The notes under the pieces were generated by a model. The model worked only from the letters and a program-made list of their open reading frames with translations, searched no databases and was not told where the DNA came from. The translations under genes were made by a program, and so were the position numbers. A DNA stretch of 64,000 nucleotides from Nocardia macrotermitis (GTDB taxonomy: Bacteria > Actinomycetota > Actinomycetes > Mycobacteriales > Mycobacteriaceae), in assembly GCF_009604405.1 (NCBI RefSeq), contig NZ_WEGK01000021.1, positions 1 through 64,000 on the forward strand, read 5' to 3'. Shown piece after piece: positions 49,586-57,398 of the stretch; position 1 is the stretch's first letter, and each line of letters opens with the position of its first letter.

Positions 49586-49997
49586 CCGATCCACCACGAT
49601 GCGACGCGACTCCGGCAGCCGGTACCCGTTCAGGTGTGAGAGTTGTTCGCGTGTAGCGGTTTTCGACGGCTGCCCAATTCCGCGCGAACCGCCGTCGAGC
49701 GCCTACCGCACGATGATCGCCGGTACCAGAAATTCGTGACGTTCCCCTCCATTACCCATGCGGCCCTCGATTTCCGATGCGAACGGTCCAGCGTCGAGTT
49801 CGATCGGCCCGCACAAGTCCTCGTCCCGTACCTCCCGCACAGCGGGCTCGCGGCCACCCCGGACCGGTCGATCAGCCAGGTCACCATGATGGTCGACGCG
49901 AGCAACTCCGTTACGCGGTTGCCGATCAACGAGAGCAGCCGCTACCGACGCTGGATCACAAGTCCGCCGCCTCGAAGCCCGGAGCGCTCCGGTCGGA
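49586..49997. other. 412-bp gap after the giant gene; no confident gene
   Basis: A plus-strand frame (49643-50053, 136 codons) is open here and runs into the next gene antisense. Its product (FPSITHAALDFRCERSSVEF and on) matches nothing I recognise and has no ribosome binding site. It could be a fragment of a decayed gene. No terminator hairpin was found after the stop of the giant gene, and nothing like a known immunity family is visible. Confidence 0.4.
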
Positions 49998-51212
49998 TCA
50001 GGCGCTCATACCGGCGGCGGCTACTGGGGACGGTAGGAAGCCAATTTCGGTGAGGTATTCGATGTGGCGATCGATGAGAGCGGGGGTTATCGGTGCGCAT
50101 CTGATCGGGGTGTCGGTGAGAGCGTGGGTGGTGTTGGTGTCGTCGAAGCGGATGTCGGCGGTGGAGCCTTGGACGGGGATGGCCGCGGCGCGGGCGAGGG
50201 TGTGGTCGGTGGCGGCGCCGGTGGTCAGGCGGGCGGCCAGGTCTGCCAGTGGGGCGGTGGCGAGTCGGAATCCGTTGGCGCGCAGTCTTTCCCAGACGAG
50301 TGTGAGTGGGGCGGTGGAGTGGTTGGTCAGGTGGTAGGTGTGGCCGGTGGCGCCGTGGGTGGCCAGGTGGACTATGGCGGATGCGACGTAATCCGCTGGG
50401 GTCAGGGAGAATTCGGCGGATTCGAGGGCTACCGCGCCGAGGGTCACCGCGGCGCGGATCAGGGTCCAGAAGGCGTCGTCGGTGCTCACCGCTCCGGTTG
50501 TCGTGCCGCCGCAGACGCGGTCGGGACGGTGGATGGCGACCGGCAGGCCGCGTTCGCCCGCTCGAGCGACCAGTTCCTCGCCCGCCCATTTGCTCAATAC
50601 GTAACCGTTGCCGTGGATTTCGGTCGGTCCGGGGCGGGTCGATTCGAGGATCAGGCCGGTCGCCGGTCGGGTGCTGGCGGTGGCGACCGACAGGGTGGAG
50701 ACGAAGTGCAGGGGTATCGACCCACCGGCCGCGAGTTCGAGCACGTGGCGGGTGCCCTCCACGTTCGCGGCGCGCAGCCGGGAGTACGGCTCGACGTGGT
50801 TGACCTTGGCGGCATTGTGCACGATGACGTCCGATCTGCACAGCGCGCGGTATTCCCGTGCGAGCAGACCGAATCCGGGTTCGGACACGTCACCGGCCAA
50901 GGGCAGAATCCGCGAGGCGTGCCCCGGATCCCACAGCTTGTACCTGCGCAACGCCGCCACGATCCGGTCGAACGCCTCGGCATGACTCGACGCCCGGACC
51001 AGGCAGTAGATCTTCGCGTCCGTGCGAGTGAGGAACTCGTGCAGCAGATACGCGCCGAGGAATCCGGTCCCGCCGGTCAGCAGCACCCGATGCGGCGGCG
51101 TGTGTATCGGCCCGACGGGTGGGCGGATCGCGATCGACCGGCCCCGCCGCACGTCGTCGGTCAGGCCCGGCGGAAGTGGCGAGAAGTGGTGCCGACCGCA
51201 TTCTCCAGGCAT
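49998..51212 (-). CDS. Thioester-reductase-domain / extended SDR family oxidoreductase
   Basis: A 404-residue protein. A Rossmann dinucleotide motif near the N-terminus (LLTGGTGFLGAYLLHEFL) and the SDR catalytic YVLSKWAGEE (Tyr and Lys four apart) mark an extended SDR of the thioester reductase type. These reduce carrier-protein- or CoA-bound acyl thioesters to aldehydes with NAD(P)H, as in carboxylic acid reductases, Lys2 and NRPS/PKS termination domains. Here the domain stands alone with no adenylation or carrier domain. ATG at 51210-51212 was chosen because GGGAGG precedes it by a few bases; the frame is open farther upstream, but that part does not look coding. Neighbours are the giant gene (convergent) and gene fragments. 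The substrate is unknown. Confidence 0.8.
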   Translation of the reverse strand: MPGECGRHHFSPLPPGLTDDVRRGRSIAIRPPVGPIHTPPHRVLLTGGTGFLGAYLLHEFLTRTDAKIYCLVRASSHAEAFDRIVAALRRYKLWDPGHASRILPLAGDVSEPGFGLLAREYRALCRSDVIVHNAAKVNHVEPYSRLRAANVEGTRHVLELAAGGSIPLHFVSTLSVATASTRPATGLILESTRPGPTEIHGNGYVLSKWAGEELVARAGERGLPVAIHRPDRVCGGTTTGAVSTDDAFWTLIRAAVTLGAVALESAEFSLTPADYVASAIVHLATHGATGHTYHLTNHSTAPLTLVWERLRANGFRLATAPLADLAARLTTGAATDHTLARAAAIPVQGSTADIRFDDTNTTHALTDTPIRCAPITPALIDRHIEYLTEIGFLPSPVAAAGMSA

Positions 51213-51325
51213 GACGCCTCCCGGATTTCTCTTGCCACGGCCTCGACCGCTCGGTCCGCACGCGGAACCGTAATCCATATTTTCGAGGATGGTATCCCGG
51301 TTTATCCCGGACCGCACGACATGGA

Positions 51326-51495
51326 TCAGCCCTCGCGCACAGCCGTTCCCGGGAGCCGACACGCCGAGGGCTCGAACAGGTCGGGCAGGCCGTCGGAGAT
51401 GCGATCGGGGAACTGCGGAACCCGTTTGGACAGGAACGAATCCACGCCCTCGCGAACGTCGTCCGAGACGCCGCGCAGGTAGATGGCCAGAGACG
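51326..51495 (-). pseudogene. Enoyl-CoA hydratase C-terminal remnant
   Basis: The minus strand encodes SLAIYLRGVSDDVREGVDSF, then LSKRVPQFPDRISDG and a stop at 51326-51328. The pattern 'REG...F..KR.P.F' is the C-terminus of enoyl-CoA hydratase/isomerase (crotonase) proteins. The rest of the gene is missing: homology stops at about 51495, where a TetR fragment starts on the other strand. A relic left after deletion. Confidence 0.6.
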
Positions 51496-51833
51496 TCGAC
51501 GGGCTGATCTTCCTGGTCGATCACGGCCGCCGGGACCCGCTGATCCGCCTGATCGTCAGCCCCGAGCACACGGATCTGGCCGCCGCCGTCGTCGGCACCT
51601 CCCAACTCGCCAGTACGCTGACTCTCGAGATGTGAGCCCCCATTTTCGATCGCGCCCGCGAACGTGGCGAACTCCGCACCGATATCACCAACGAACAAGC
51701 CTGCGAGTGGTTGGCGCTGGTTCAGCTGATCCTGGTGGGCCGCTTCGACTTCGACGATCCCGCCGACCCCGCGCACCGCAAACTCCTGGAGACCTTCATG
51801 CTCCCGGCGTTCCTGGCCCCGGGGACCGCCTGA
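51490..51833 (+). pseudogene. TetR-family regulator C-terminal remnant with in-frame stop
   Basis: The plus strand reads DVDGLIFLVDHGRRDPLIRL, continues to LASTLTLEM, meets TGA at 51633-51635, then APIFDRARERGELRTDITNE and on to LPAFLAPGTA and a TGA at 51831. 'TLEMW.P..dRARerGELR.D' is a typical TetR ligand-domain segment, so the TGA replaces an expected Trp codon (TGG). The DNA-binding N-terminus is absent. Decayed by truncation and a nonsense mutation. Confidence 0.65.
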
Positions 51834-51916
51834 CTCCGGTCCGGCCACCGCGCACCCGCGGTCGCGTTTCAATATCATCGAGGTGACCACCGACGTATTG
51901 GACGAAGCCGGGACCG

Positions 51917-52699
51917 ATGACGAACGACGAGATGGCGGTCACCGACCGCGCGTTGCCGCTGCGTGGCGTGTGCAACGCCCGTGATCTGGGTGGATTGCGA
52001 ACCGAGGACGGACGCCGGGTGCGAGCGCGGCGGGTGCTGCGCTCGGACGCGCCGACCGAATTGGACGACGCCGACCTCTCGTATCTGCTCCGGGACTGTG
52101 GCCTGCGAGCGGTGATCGATCTGCGCGCTCCGGCCGAGGCCACCACCGATGGCCGTGGGGCACTGGGTGATTCGGTGCCCGTCTACCGCAACATCCACAT
52201 CTTCGGCACCGGTAGCCTGCGCCTGGACCTGACGCAGGTCGCCGCCGACGGCTCCATGTTCGACCGCTACCTCGAGTACCTCGAACACAGCCCCGGCAAT
52301 ATCGCCGAGGCCCTGAACCTGCTGGCCGACGCCGACAACCTCCCCGCCCTGGTGCACTGCGCCGCGGGCAAGGACCGCACCGGCGTGGTCATCGCCATAC
52401 TCCTGGGCGTCATCGGCGTCCGCGCCGACGACATCATCGCCGACTACGCCGCCACCGCGATGAACACCGAAGCCCTACGCACCCGAGTCCAGCAATCCCG
52501 CTCCACCCGCGAACACGCCACCGCCACCCCCGCCCTCCCCTCCTGGGTCTTCGCCGCCGAACCGGACACCATGCGAAAACTGTTGGCCCACCTCACCATC
52601 GAACACGGCGGCCCCACCGAGTGGGCCCGCCGAGCAGGTGTGGACCGACCCACCCAGCAGCACCTCACCGACACCCTCCTCGAACCGGCCCACCCTTAG
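51917..52699 (+). CDS. PtpB-like protein tyrosine/phosphoinositide phosphatase
   Basis: A 260-residue protein. The P-loop HCAAGKDRTG (Cys codon 52358-52360) is the catalytic motif of the Y_phosphatase3 family (MptpB-like), with the extra Lys and Asp typical of this group. The N-terminus contains the family phrase LRGVCNARDLGG, then VLRSDAPTELDD and VIDLRAPAE. These enzymes dephosphorylate Tyr/Ser/Thr peptides and phosphoinositides, and the M. tuberculosis homologue is secreted. No signal peptide is seen. ATG at 51917 was chosen; a second ATG at 51932 is possible, as the ribosome binding site is weak. A GC-rich inverted repeat follows the stop. Predicted intact. Confidence 0.85.
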   Translation: MTNDEMAVTDRALPLRGVCNARDLGGLRTEDGRRVRARRVLRSDAPTELDDADLSYLLRDCGLRAVIDLRAPAEATTDGRGALGDSVPVYRNIHIFGTGSLRLDLTQVAADGSMFDRYLEYLEHSPGNIAEALNLLADADNLPALVHCAAGKDRTGVVIAILLGVIGVRADDIIADYAATAMNTEALRTRVQQSRSTREHATATPALPSWVFAAEPDTMRKLLAHLTIEHGGPTEWARRAGVDRPTQQHLTDTLLEPAHP

Positions 52700-52700
52700 C

Positions 52701-52734
52701 CTCGCCCCCGGACGGGCAATCTCAGGGGGGCGAG
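52701..52734 (+). terminator. Hairpin after the phosphatase gene
   Basis: CTCGCCCCC (52701-52709) pairs with GGGGGCGAG (52726-52734) across a 16-base loop, starting 2 bp after the phosphatase stop. No T-tract follows, so this is an actinobacterial-style stem-loop rather than a canonical intrinsic terminator. Confidence 0.5.
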
Positions 52735-52820
52735 CGGAGCGCCGGAATCGTATCCAGCGCCACCTTCTCGAACGCCGCCTCATTTGCCGGACGGCCCGAT
52801 CCAGACGGATTCATGATCGC

Positions 52821-53130
52821 TCATGCCACCGGCACCTCCGCGTAGTCCGTTGCGGCCGTGGCTGTTCTGTCGCGATACCAGGCGAAGGCACTCACCGCGA
52901 CGCCCAAGATCGTCAGGGCGGCCGCGACAAGGTACACCGAGCGCACGCCCAAGGTGTCGATGACCCGGCCGCCGAACCATCCGGCGAAGGCGGCCGCCAG
53001 CTGATAGGCGGAGGCGTTGACCGCGATAGCGAGAGTCGGTGCGCCACCGGCGGTTCGCAGGACCCGCGCCTGCATGCCGGACACCACGGAGAAGCCGAGC
53101 GCGCCGATGATCAGCACCATCACGGCGCAC
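52821..53130 (-). pseudogene. MFS transporter C-terminal remnant
   Basis: The minus strand encodes VMVLIIGALGFSVVSGMQ, then RVLRTAGGAPTLAIAVNASA and YQLAAAFAGWFGGRVIDTLG, followed by a hydrophobic helix and a charged tail. This is the last three or so membrane helices of a DHA1-type major facilitator (the 'AG.APTLA.A.N..A...G...G..G...ID' pattern). Sequence upstream of about 53130 no longer looks like a transporter and gives no in-frame start with the expected ~300 residues. A truncated relic. Confidence 0.65.
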
Positions 53131-53306
53131 GGCCGCTGATCCGAAAGCTGTGCGAAGCACTGGATCGAGCGGCCGGGACCCGCATCCACGGATATGATCG
53201 CCAGGAGCAGGATCCCTCATGAGGCCGAGCGCGCCTCTGATCGGCCGAGTCATGTGGTCACGAGCGGTATCGCCGTGTTATCTGCGGTACGGGAGAACGA
53301 ATATCC

Positions 53307-53798
53307 ATGCGTCACAACGCTGTCAGCGCCGATGGACCACTCACCCGTATCAATGTCGAAGCACAATCCTGTTCGATCGCACCGGCTTTCGAATCCGGGC
53401 AGTCTCTCGAGCGGACTGCGGGTGATGTGCAGATGTCGTTACTCGACGAGGACGGCGGTGAGGCTCTCCGCCAGGTGATCCAGTTCCTCGACGAGGTCGA
53501 GCACATGGATTCGACGAGAGTTCGCGAGACCGTTCACGGGGAACCCGGCAGCACCGGCGACCGCCGCTGGGACGCGTTGCTCGCTGGTATCGCCGAATAC
53601 GTCAGTCGCCGCGCCGGTTTGCTGGTACCGGGCTGGACAGCAGCACCCAGCCGATTCCTGGACCGATTCTGGTTCGTCATCGAAGACATTCTGGGACGTC
53701 CGGCCCCCGGACTTGCTGCGGCTGCATTCGTGTCGTCCCCGGCAGAGTTGGCCGGCCGTGGCGTATTCCTCGACCGCTCATCACTGGCCAGCGTATGA
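53307..53798 (+). CDS. Hypothetical protein of a nucleotidyltransferase two-gene unit
   Basis: A 163-residue protein of no catalytic family I can name. The C-terminal part (RRWDALLAGIAEYVSRRAGL, then W...PSRFLDRFWFV and RGVFLDRSSL) is a pattern that I associate with small actinobacterial proteins encoded immediately upstream of DUF6036-type nucleotidyltransferases. Its stop overlaps the next start by 4 bp (ATGA, 53795-53798), indicating co-translation, as in toxin-antitoxin-like pairs. GGGAG at about 53291 supports the ATG at 53307. A shorter start at an internal ATG (about 53431) is possible. It may serve as the antitoxin or regulatory partner. The role is inferred from context only. Confidence 0.55.
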   Translation: MRHNAVSADGPLTRINVEAQSCSIAPAFESGQSLERTAGDVQMSLLDEDGGEALRQVIQFLDEVEHMDSTRVRETVHGEPGSTGDRRWDALLAGIAEYVSRRAGLLVPGWTAAPSRFLDRFWFVIEDILGRPAPGLAAAAFVSSPAELAGRGVFLDRSSLASV

Positions 53799-54311
53799 AG
53801 CTTCTCGATCGGGACGAGATCATCCGCCTGCTCACCGAGCTCGGCACAGTGTTGGCGGAGCGTGGCGAGCACGCCGATATTTTTCTTGTCGGCGGCGCGG
53901 CCATGGCGCTGGCATACAGCACACGACGGGCAACTCGGGACCTGGATGCGATATTCGAGCCGAAACAGGTTGTCTACGCCGCGGCCGCGGAAGTCGCCCG
54001 AGCGCACGCACTCTCGGATGACTGACTGAACGACGTGGTCAAAGGCTTTCTCCCTGGTAACGACCCAAACGCGACGACATTGTTCGAAACGACCGGGATC
54101 AGTGTGCGAGTTGCCTCTCCTCGTTATCTCTTCCCCATGAAGGCGGCTGCGGCACGCATCGAGCGTGATGCCGAAGACCTCCAATTTCTCTGCCAGGTTG
54201 TGCGGATTCCTGACCGTTGACGAAGCGCTCGACTGCGTCACCGACCACTATCCGCCGCATCTGCTGACACCGAAGACCGAGTTTCTGCTGCGCGAACTGC
54301 TCGAAGAGTGA
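53795..54311 (+). pseudogene. DUF6036-like nucleotidyltransferase, broken by nonsense and frameshift
   Basis: The first 76 codons encode a nucleotidyltransferase-fold start: DIFLVGGAAMALAYSTRRAT followed by RDLDAIFEP, with the G-G and D.D type motif of MNT-like enzymes. TGA at 54023-54025 interrupts at LSDD, where a Trp is expected. The same frame continues NDVVKGFLPGNDPN and YLFPMKAAAARIERDAED. Near 54190-54205 the frame shifts to one encoding CGFLTVDEALDCVTDHYPPH and RELLEE with TGA at 54309. Restoring one base and the Trp codon gives a single ~170-residue protein. Such enzymes act as toxins that modify tRNA or partner proteins; this copy is probably dead. Confidence 0.7.
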
Positions 54312-54438
54312 TTCGCCCCAGCACGGTAGGGACGGCCTGATACCACGACCCTTCATCGGATCGTCCGCCGACCACAGCGGATCGACGGCGATATCGGCGA
54401 GCCGGTCGTCCCGGACGGACCGGCTCGGACCGAGTCGA

Positions 54439-55899
54439 TTACGCCGAATTTGGTTGTCCCTCTTGCGATATGGCCGCCGACTGGTCCGTGGCGGGCAGCG
54501 CGAGACAGCACACCGCGGCCAGTATCAGCGCGCCGATGATCGTCAAACCGCTGACGGTCAGCGCGCTGCGGTAGCCTCCGGCGGCGACGGCACCGAAGAA
54601 GACGGCGCTGAGGGACGCGGTTCCGATAGCGCCGCCGAATTGCTGGGCCGTGGTCCAGATTCCCGAGGCCGATCCGGCGTATCGGGGCGATACCCGGGAC
54701 AGGAACAGTGTCGTGAGCGGCGGCTGTACCAGGGTGATGCCGATACCGACGATGAACAGGCCGGGCGTGAGCAGCCATGGGTTGACGCGGTCGGCGGCAG
54801 CGCTCGCCGCCCCGAGGACCGCCAGGGTGCCGACCGCGCCGAGCAGCGTACCGGCCACCACGGTGAAGCGACCGAACCGCATCGTCAGCCGCCCGACCAG
54901 CGGGGAGCCGATCAGCGCGCCGGCGGAGAACGCGACGCTCACCCCGCCCGCTTCGAGCGCGGAATACCCCTGGCCGTCCTGCAACCAGAGCACGAATACG
55001 AGCAGGAACCCGCTGAACGCCCCGAAGGCGACCAACTGCACCAACAGCGCGACGCTACTGGTGCGCTGCCGCAGCAGATCCAGCGGCAGCAACGCACCCA
55101 GCCGCCGCGCGGGGTCCCGATGCTCGACCGCGGCGACCGACACGACCACGGCCACGCCTGCCACCAGCAGCAGCCAGATCCACGGAACCCAGTGGTACGC
55201 ACTGCCTTCCAGCAGCGGGAACACGATCGCCACCAGTCCCGCGGTCAACACGGCCGCGGCCGACCAGCGTGGTCGCAGCGCGTCCTCGGCGCGACTCTCC
55301 GGAATCAGCCACACGCCGAGTAGGAACACGATCAGCGCGGCGGGCACACTGACCCAGAAGATCGCCCGCCAGCCCAGACCGGCCACGTCGGCGGTCACCA
55401 GCACACCGCCCAGTAGCAGCCCACCCGCCTGGGCCAGCCCCGCCACCACACCGAACATGCCCAGCACCGTCGCGCGTTCGGGCCCCCGGAACAGGACGAA
55501 AAGGCTGGTCAGCACCTGCGGTGCCAGTATCGCCGCGGCCGCACCCTGAGCGGCGCGCGCGGCGATCAACTCATCAGGGTTGTGCGCCAGCGCCGACCAC
55601 ACACCCGCGAGTGCGAATACCGCCAGCCCGAGCAGAAACATCCGCTTGCGGCCCCACAGATCCCCCAACCGAGCCGAGGTGATGAGCGTGGCGGCAAAGG
55701 CCAGCAGGTACGCGGTCGCGATCCAACCCACCTGCGCGGGTGTTCCACCCAGGTCCGTCTGGATCGAGGGCAGACCGACGTTGACGATGGTGACGTTGAG
55801 CAGGTCCAGCATGAATCCCAGGATCAGGATCACCATCGCGGCCCAGCGTCTCGAGTACACCTCTTCGCTCGACGCGGCGTCGACGGCCGCCGTCGTCAT
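54439..55899 (-). CDS. MFS exporter, EmrB/QacA (DHA2) type
   Basis: A 486-residue protein with about 14 hydrophobic helices. The N-terminus is MVILILGFMLDLLNVTIVNV, typical of DHA2 drug:H+ antiporters, and motif A appears as ARLGDLWGRKRMFLLG in loop 2-3. It would sit in the cytoplasmic membrane and export drugs or other small hydrophobic compounds. ATG at 55897-55899 has AAGGGA about 7 bases upstream; the open frame beyond it is not coding. The gene is divergent from an HxlR-type regulator, with a 14-bp inverted repeat in the shared promoter, a layout usual for regulator-exporter pairs. It ends with TAA at 54439-54441. Confidence 0.85.
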   Translation of the reverse strand: MTTAAVDAASSEEVYSRRWAAMVILILGFMLDLLNVTIVNVGLPSIQTDLGGTPAQVGWIATAYLLAFAATLITSARLGDLWGRKRMFLLGLAVFALAGVWSALAHNPDELIAARAAQGAAAAILAPQVLTSLFVLFRGPERATVLGMFGVVAGLAQAGGLLLGGVLVTADVAGLGWRAIFWVSVPAALIVFLLGVWLIPESRAEDALRPRWSAAAVLTAGLVAIVFPLLEGSAYHWVPWIWLLLVAGVAVVVSVAAVEHRDPARRLGALLPLDLLRQRTSSVALLVQLVAFGAFSGFLLVFVLWLQDGQGYSALEAGGVSVAFSAGALIGSPLVGRLTMRFGRFTVVAGTLLGAVGTLAVLGAASAAADRVNPWLLTPGLFIVGIGITLVQPPLTTLFLSRVSPRYAGSASGIWTTAQQFGGAIGTASLSAVFFGAVAAGGYRSALTVSGLTIIGALILAAVCCLALPATDQSAAISQEGQPNSA

Positions 55900-55976
55900 G
55901 CCGGATTCCCTTGCACGAGAACGACATCTACCGGATCTTCCAGCATCGGTTCCTCCCAATCTCGACACACAGAATT

Positions 55977-55990
55977 GAACTAGCGAGTTC
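55977..55990. promoter_or_regulatory. Inverted repeat between exporter and HxlR genes
   Basis: GAACT-AGCG-AGTTC is a perfect 5-bp-arm inverted repeat, lying 78-91 bp upstream of the exporter start. GTTCAC recurs just downstream (55987-56004). A plausible operator for the divergently encoded regulator. Confidence 0.45.
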
Positions 55991-55996
55991 ACTTTA

Positions 55997-56637
55997 GTGT
56001 TCACGGATGGACGTAGCAAGATACATACTTTTGAACCAACGAGTAAAGAGAGGGAAACACACTCCGACCGGATCACGGTCGCCGCAACCGAATCCGCGCG
56101 TATCGAACAGGTCACCGTCCCGCGCGTGCATCGCCGCACCGTCCGCGCCGAGACGTCCATCGATCCGATGTCGTATTCCCCGAAACGATCGAGATCCTCG
56201 CCGATCGCTGGCGCACCGTCGTGCTGGCCGCCGCCTTACTCGGCATCCGGCGCTTCACCGAATACGAAGCCGCCCCGGGGATTTCACCCGCCATACTGTC
56301 GAATCGGCTGCGGCGCTTCACCGATCTCGGTGTTATGCACCAACCGCAACACACATCGACCGGCGCACACCGCACCTACGCTCTCACCGACAAGGGCCTG
56401 GCGTTCTTCGGTACGTTCGCATTCCTGGTCGACTGGGCCCAGCGGTGGTACGAGGGACCGCCCGGCACCCGGCTGACCATCACCCACCGCGAGTGCGGAC
56501 ACCACTTCGAACCCCGAATACGTTGCCGCAGTTGCGGTTCGGTGATCACCCGCACCACCGTCGGATTCACACTCGCCGACTCCGCCCCGCAAGACCACGC
56601 GCCCCGACCTCCGCGCCGGTCAGCGCAACCATCATGA
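55997..56637 (+). pseudogene. HxlR-type regulator, apparently frameshifted near the N-terminus
   Basis: From about 56170 one frame encodes ETIEILADRWRTVVLAAALL then GIRRFTEY and ISPAILSNRLRRFTDLGVM, the winged helix of HxlR-family regulators. It ends in a Cys-containing tail (RCRSCGSVIT). This frame has no ATG before 56221 and a stop at 56044. A different frame upstream encodes SDRITVAATESARIEQVTVP and on to SIDPM, which reads like the missing N-terminus. A frameshift near 56160-56175 would join the two. The GTG at 56221 would cut off the first helix. HxlR proteins usually repress the adjacent exporter, so loss could derepress it. A sequencing error is also possible. The 3' end overlaps the next gene tail to tail. 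Confidence 0.6.
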
Positions 56638-57232
56638 TCGCCTCACCGACATTCCCCAGCGGCGGACAACTCACCGCCGCACCCGAGGCCACCACCAGCA
56701 GCACGATGCCGATCACCGGAAACCGCAAACGCTCCGCACGCCACAGCACCACACCCGCCGCCAGCAGCACCACGGTCACCACCAGCGCCGCCACTGGTAC
56801 CGACGCGCTCTCCCCCGTATAACGCAGCGTGTCCGCGAACCGGCGCGGCACCAACCGCAGCCGGATCAACTCACCGAACACGCCCCACACCACCAACAGC
56901 ACGGTGAGAACCGCCGCCGCCCGCCGCCACCGCGCACCCGCCCCGACCCGATCGACAGCCCACAGCACCAGCACCGGCGTGAGCAGCGCGTGACACACGA
57001 ACCGCCCGACGCTCAGACCGTGCAGCAGCGCACCCTCTCCGATCACCGAACCGAGACCGAAAATCGCGGAGTCGTAAGCGATTCCGACCCCGACGACGCC
57101 GAGGACCAACACCCGCGTCAGATGTGCGGCCCGCGCCCACAACACACCCACACAGGACAGCTCGACGATCGCGACGACGAGCAACAACACCGACACCACG
57201 ACAGACTCCTCCACGTCTTCCTCAGCCCACAT
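56567..57232 (-). CDS. Integral membrane protein of unknown function
   Basis: A 221-residue protein with about six or seven hydrophobic helices separated by short Arg-rich loops (for example VLWARAAHLTRVLVLGVVGV, then ELIRLRLVPRRFADTLRYTG). No family signature was recognised. The ATG at 57230-57232 gives the longest product. A GTG about 33 bases further in has GGAGGAG before it and is an equally good start. The C-terminus overlaps the HxlR reading frame on the other strand by about 70 bp. It resembles the small unannotated Nocardia/Rhodococcus membrane proteins that are common near regulators. Confidence 0.6.
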   Translation of the reverse strand: MWAEEDVEESVVVSVLLLVVAIVELSCVGVLWARAAHLTRVLVLGVVGVGIAYDSAIFGLGSVIGEGALLHGLSVGRFVCHALLTPVLVLWAVDRVGAGARWRRAAAVLTVLLVVWGVFGELIRLRLVPRRFADTLRYTGESASVPVAALVVTVVLLAAGVVLWRAERLRFPVIGIVLLVVASGAAVSCPPLGNVGEAIMMVALTGAEVGARGLAGRSRRV

Positions 57233-57398
57233 GCCACGAAGGACAATTCTGGTACGTGTCTACCGCGACCGGCTCATTCGTCATACGACGGCCGTCACGT
57301 CACGTCACCGGAAATGATTGTGCCGCCCGACCTACTCGATCGACTCTCCCCGCACACGTGCCGCGCCCCCGGACCACACGAGCGGCGAGGTCCTGCCG

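Noticed and set aside
49643..50053. 136-codon plus-strand frame as an immunity gene
   Set aside because: No ribosome binding site, no recognised family, a basic low-complexity C-terminus, and it runs antisense into the reductase gene.
54454..55983. Long plus-strand frames over the exporter gene (289, 299 and 133 codons)
   Set aside because: Arg/Gln/Pro-rich shadows. The minus strand encodes a clear membrane transporter.
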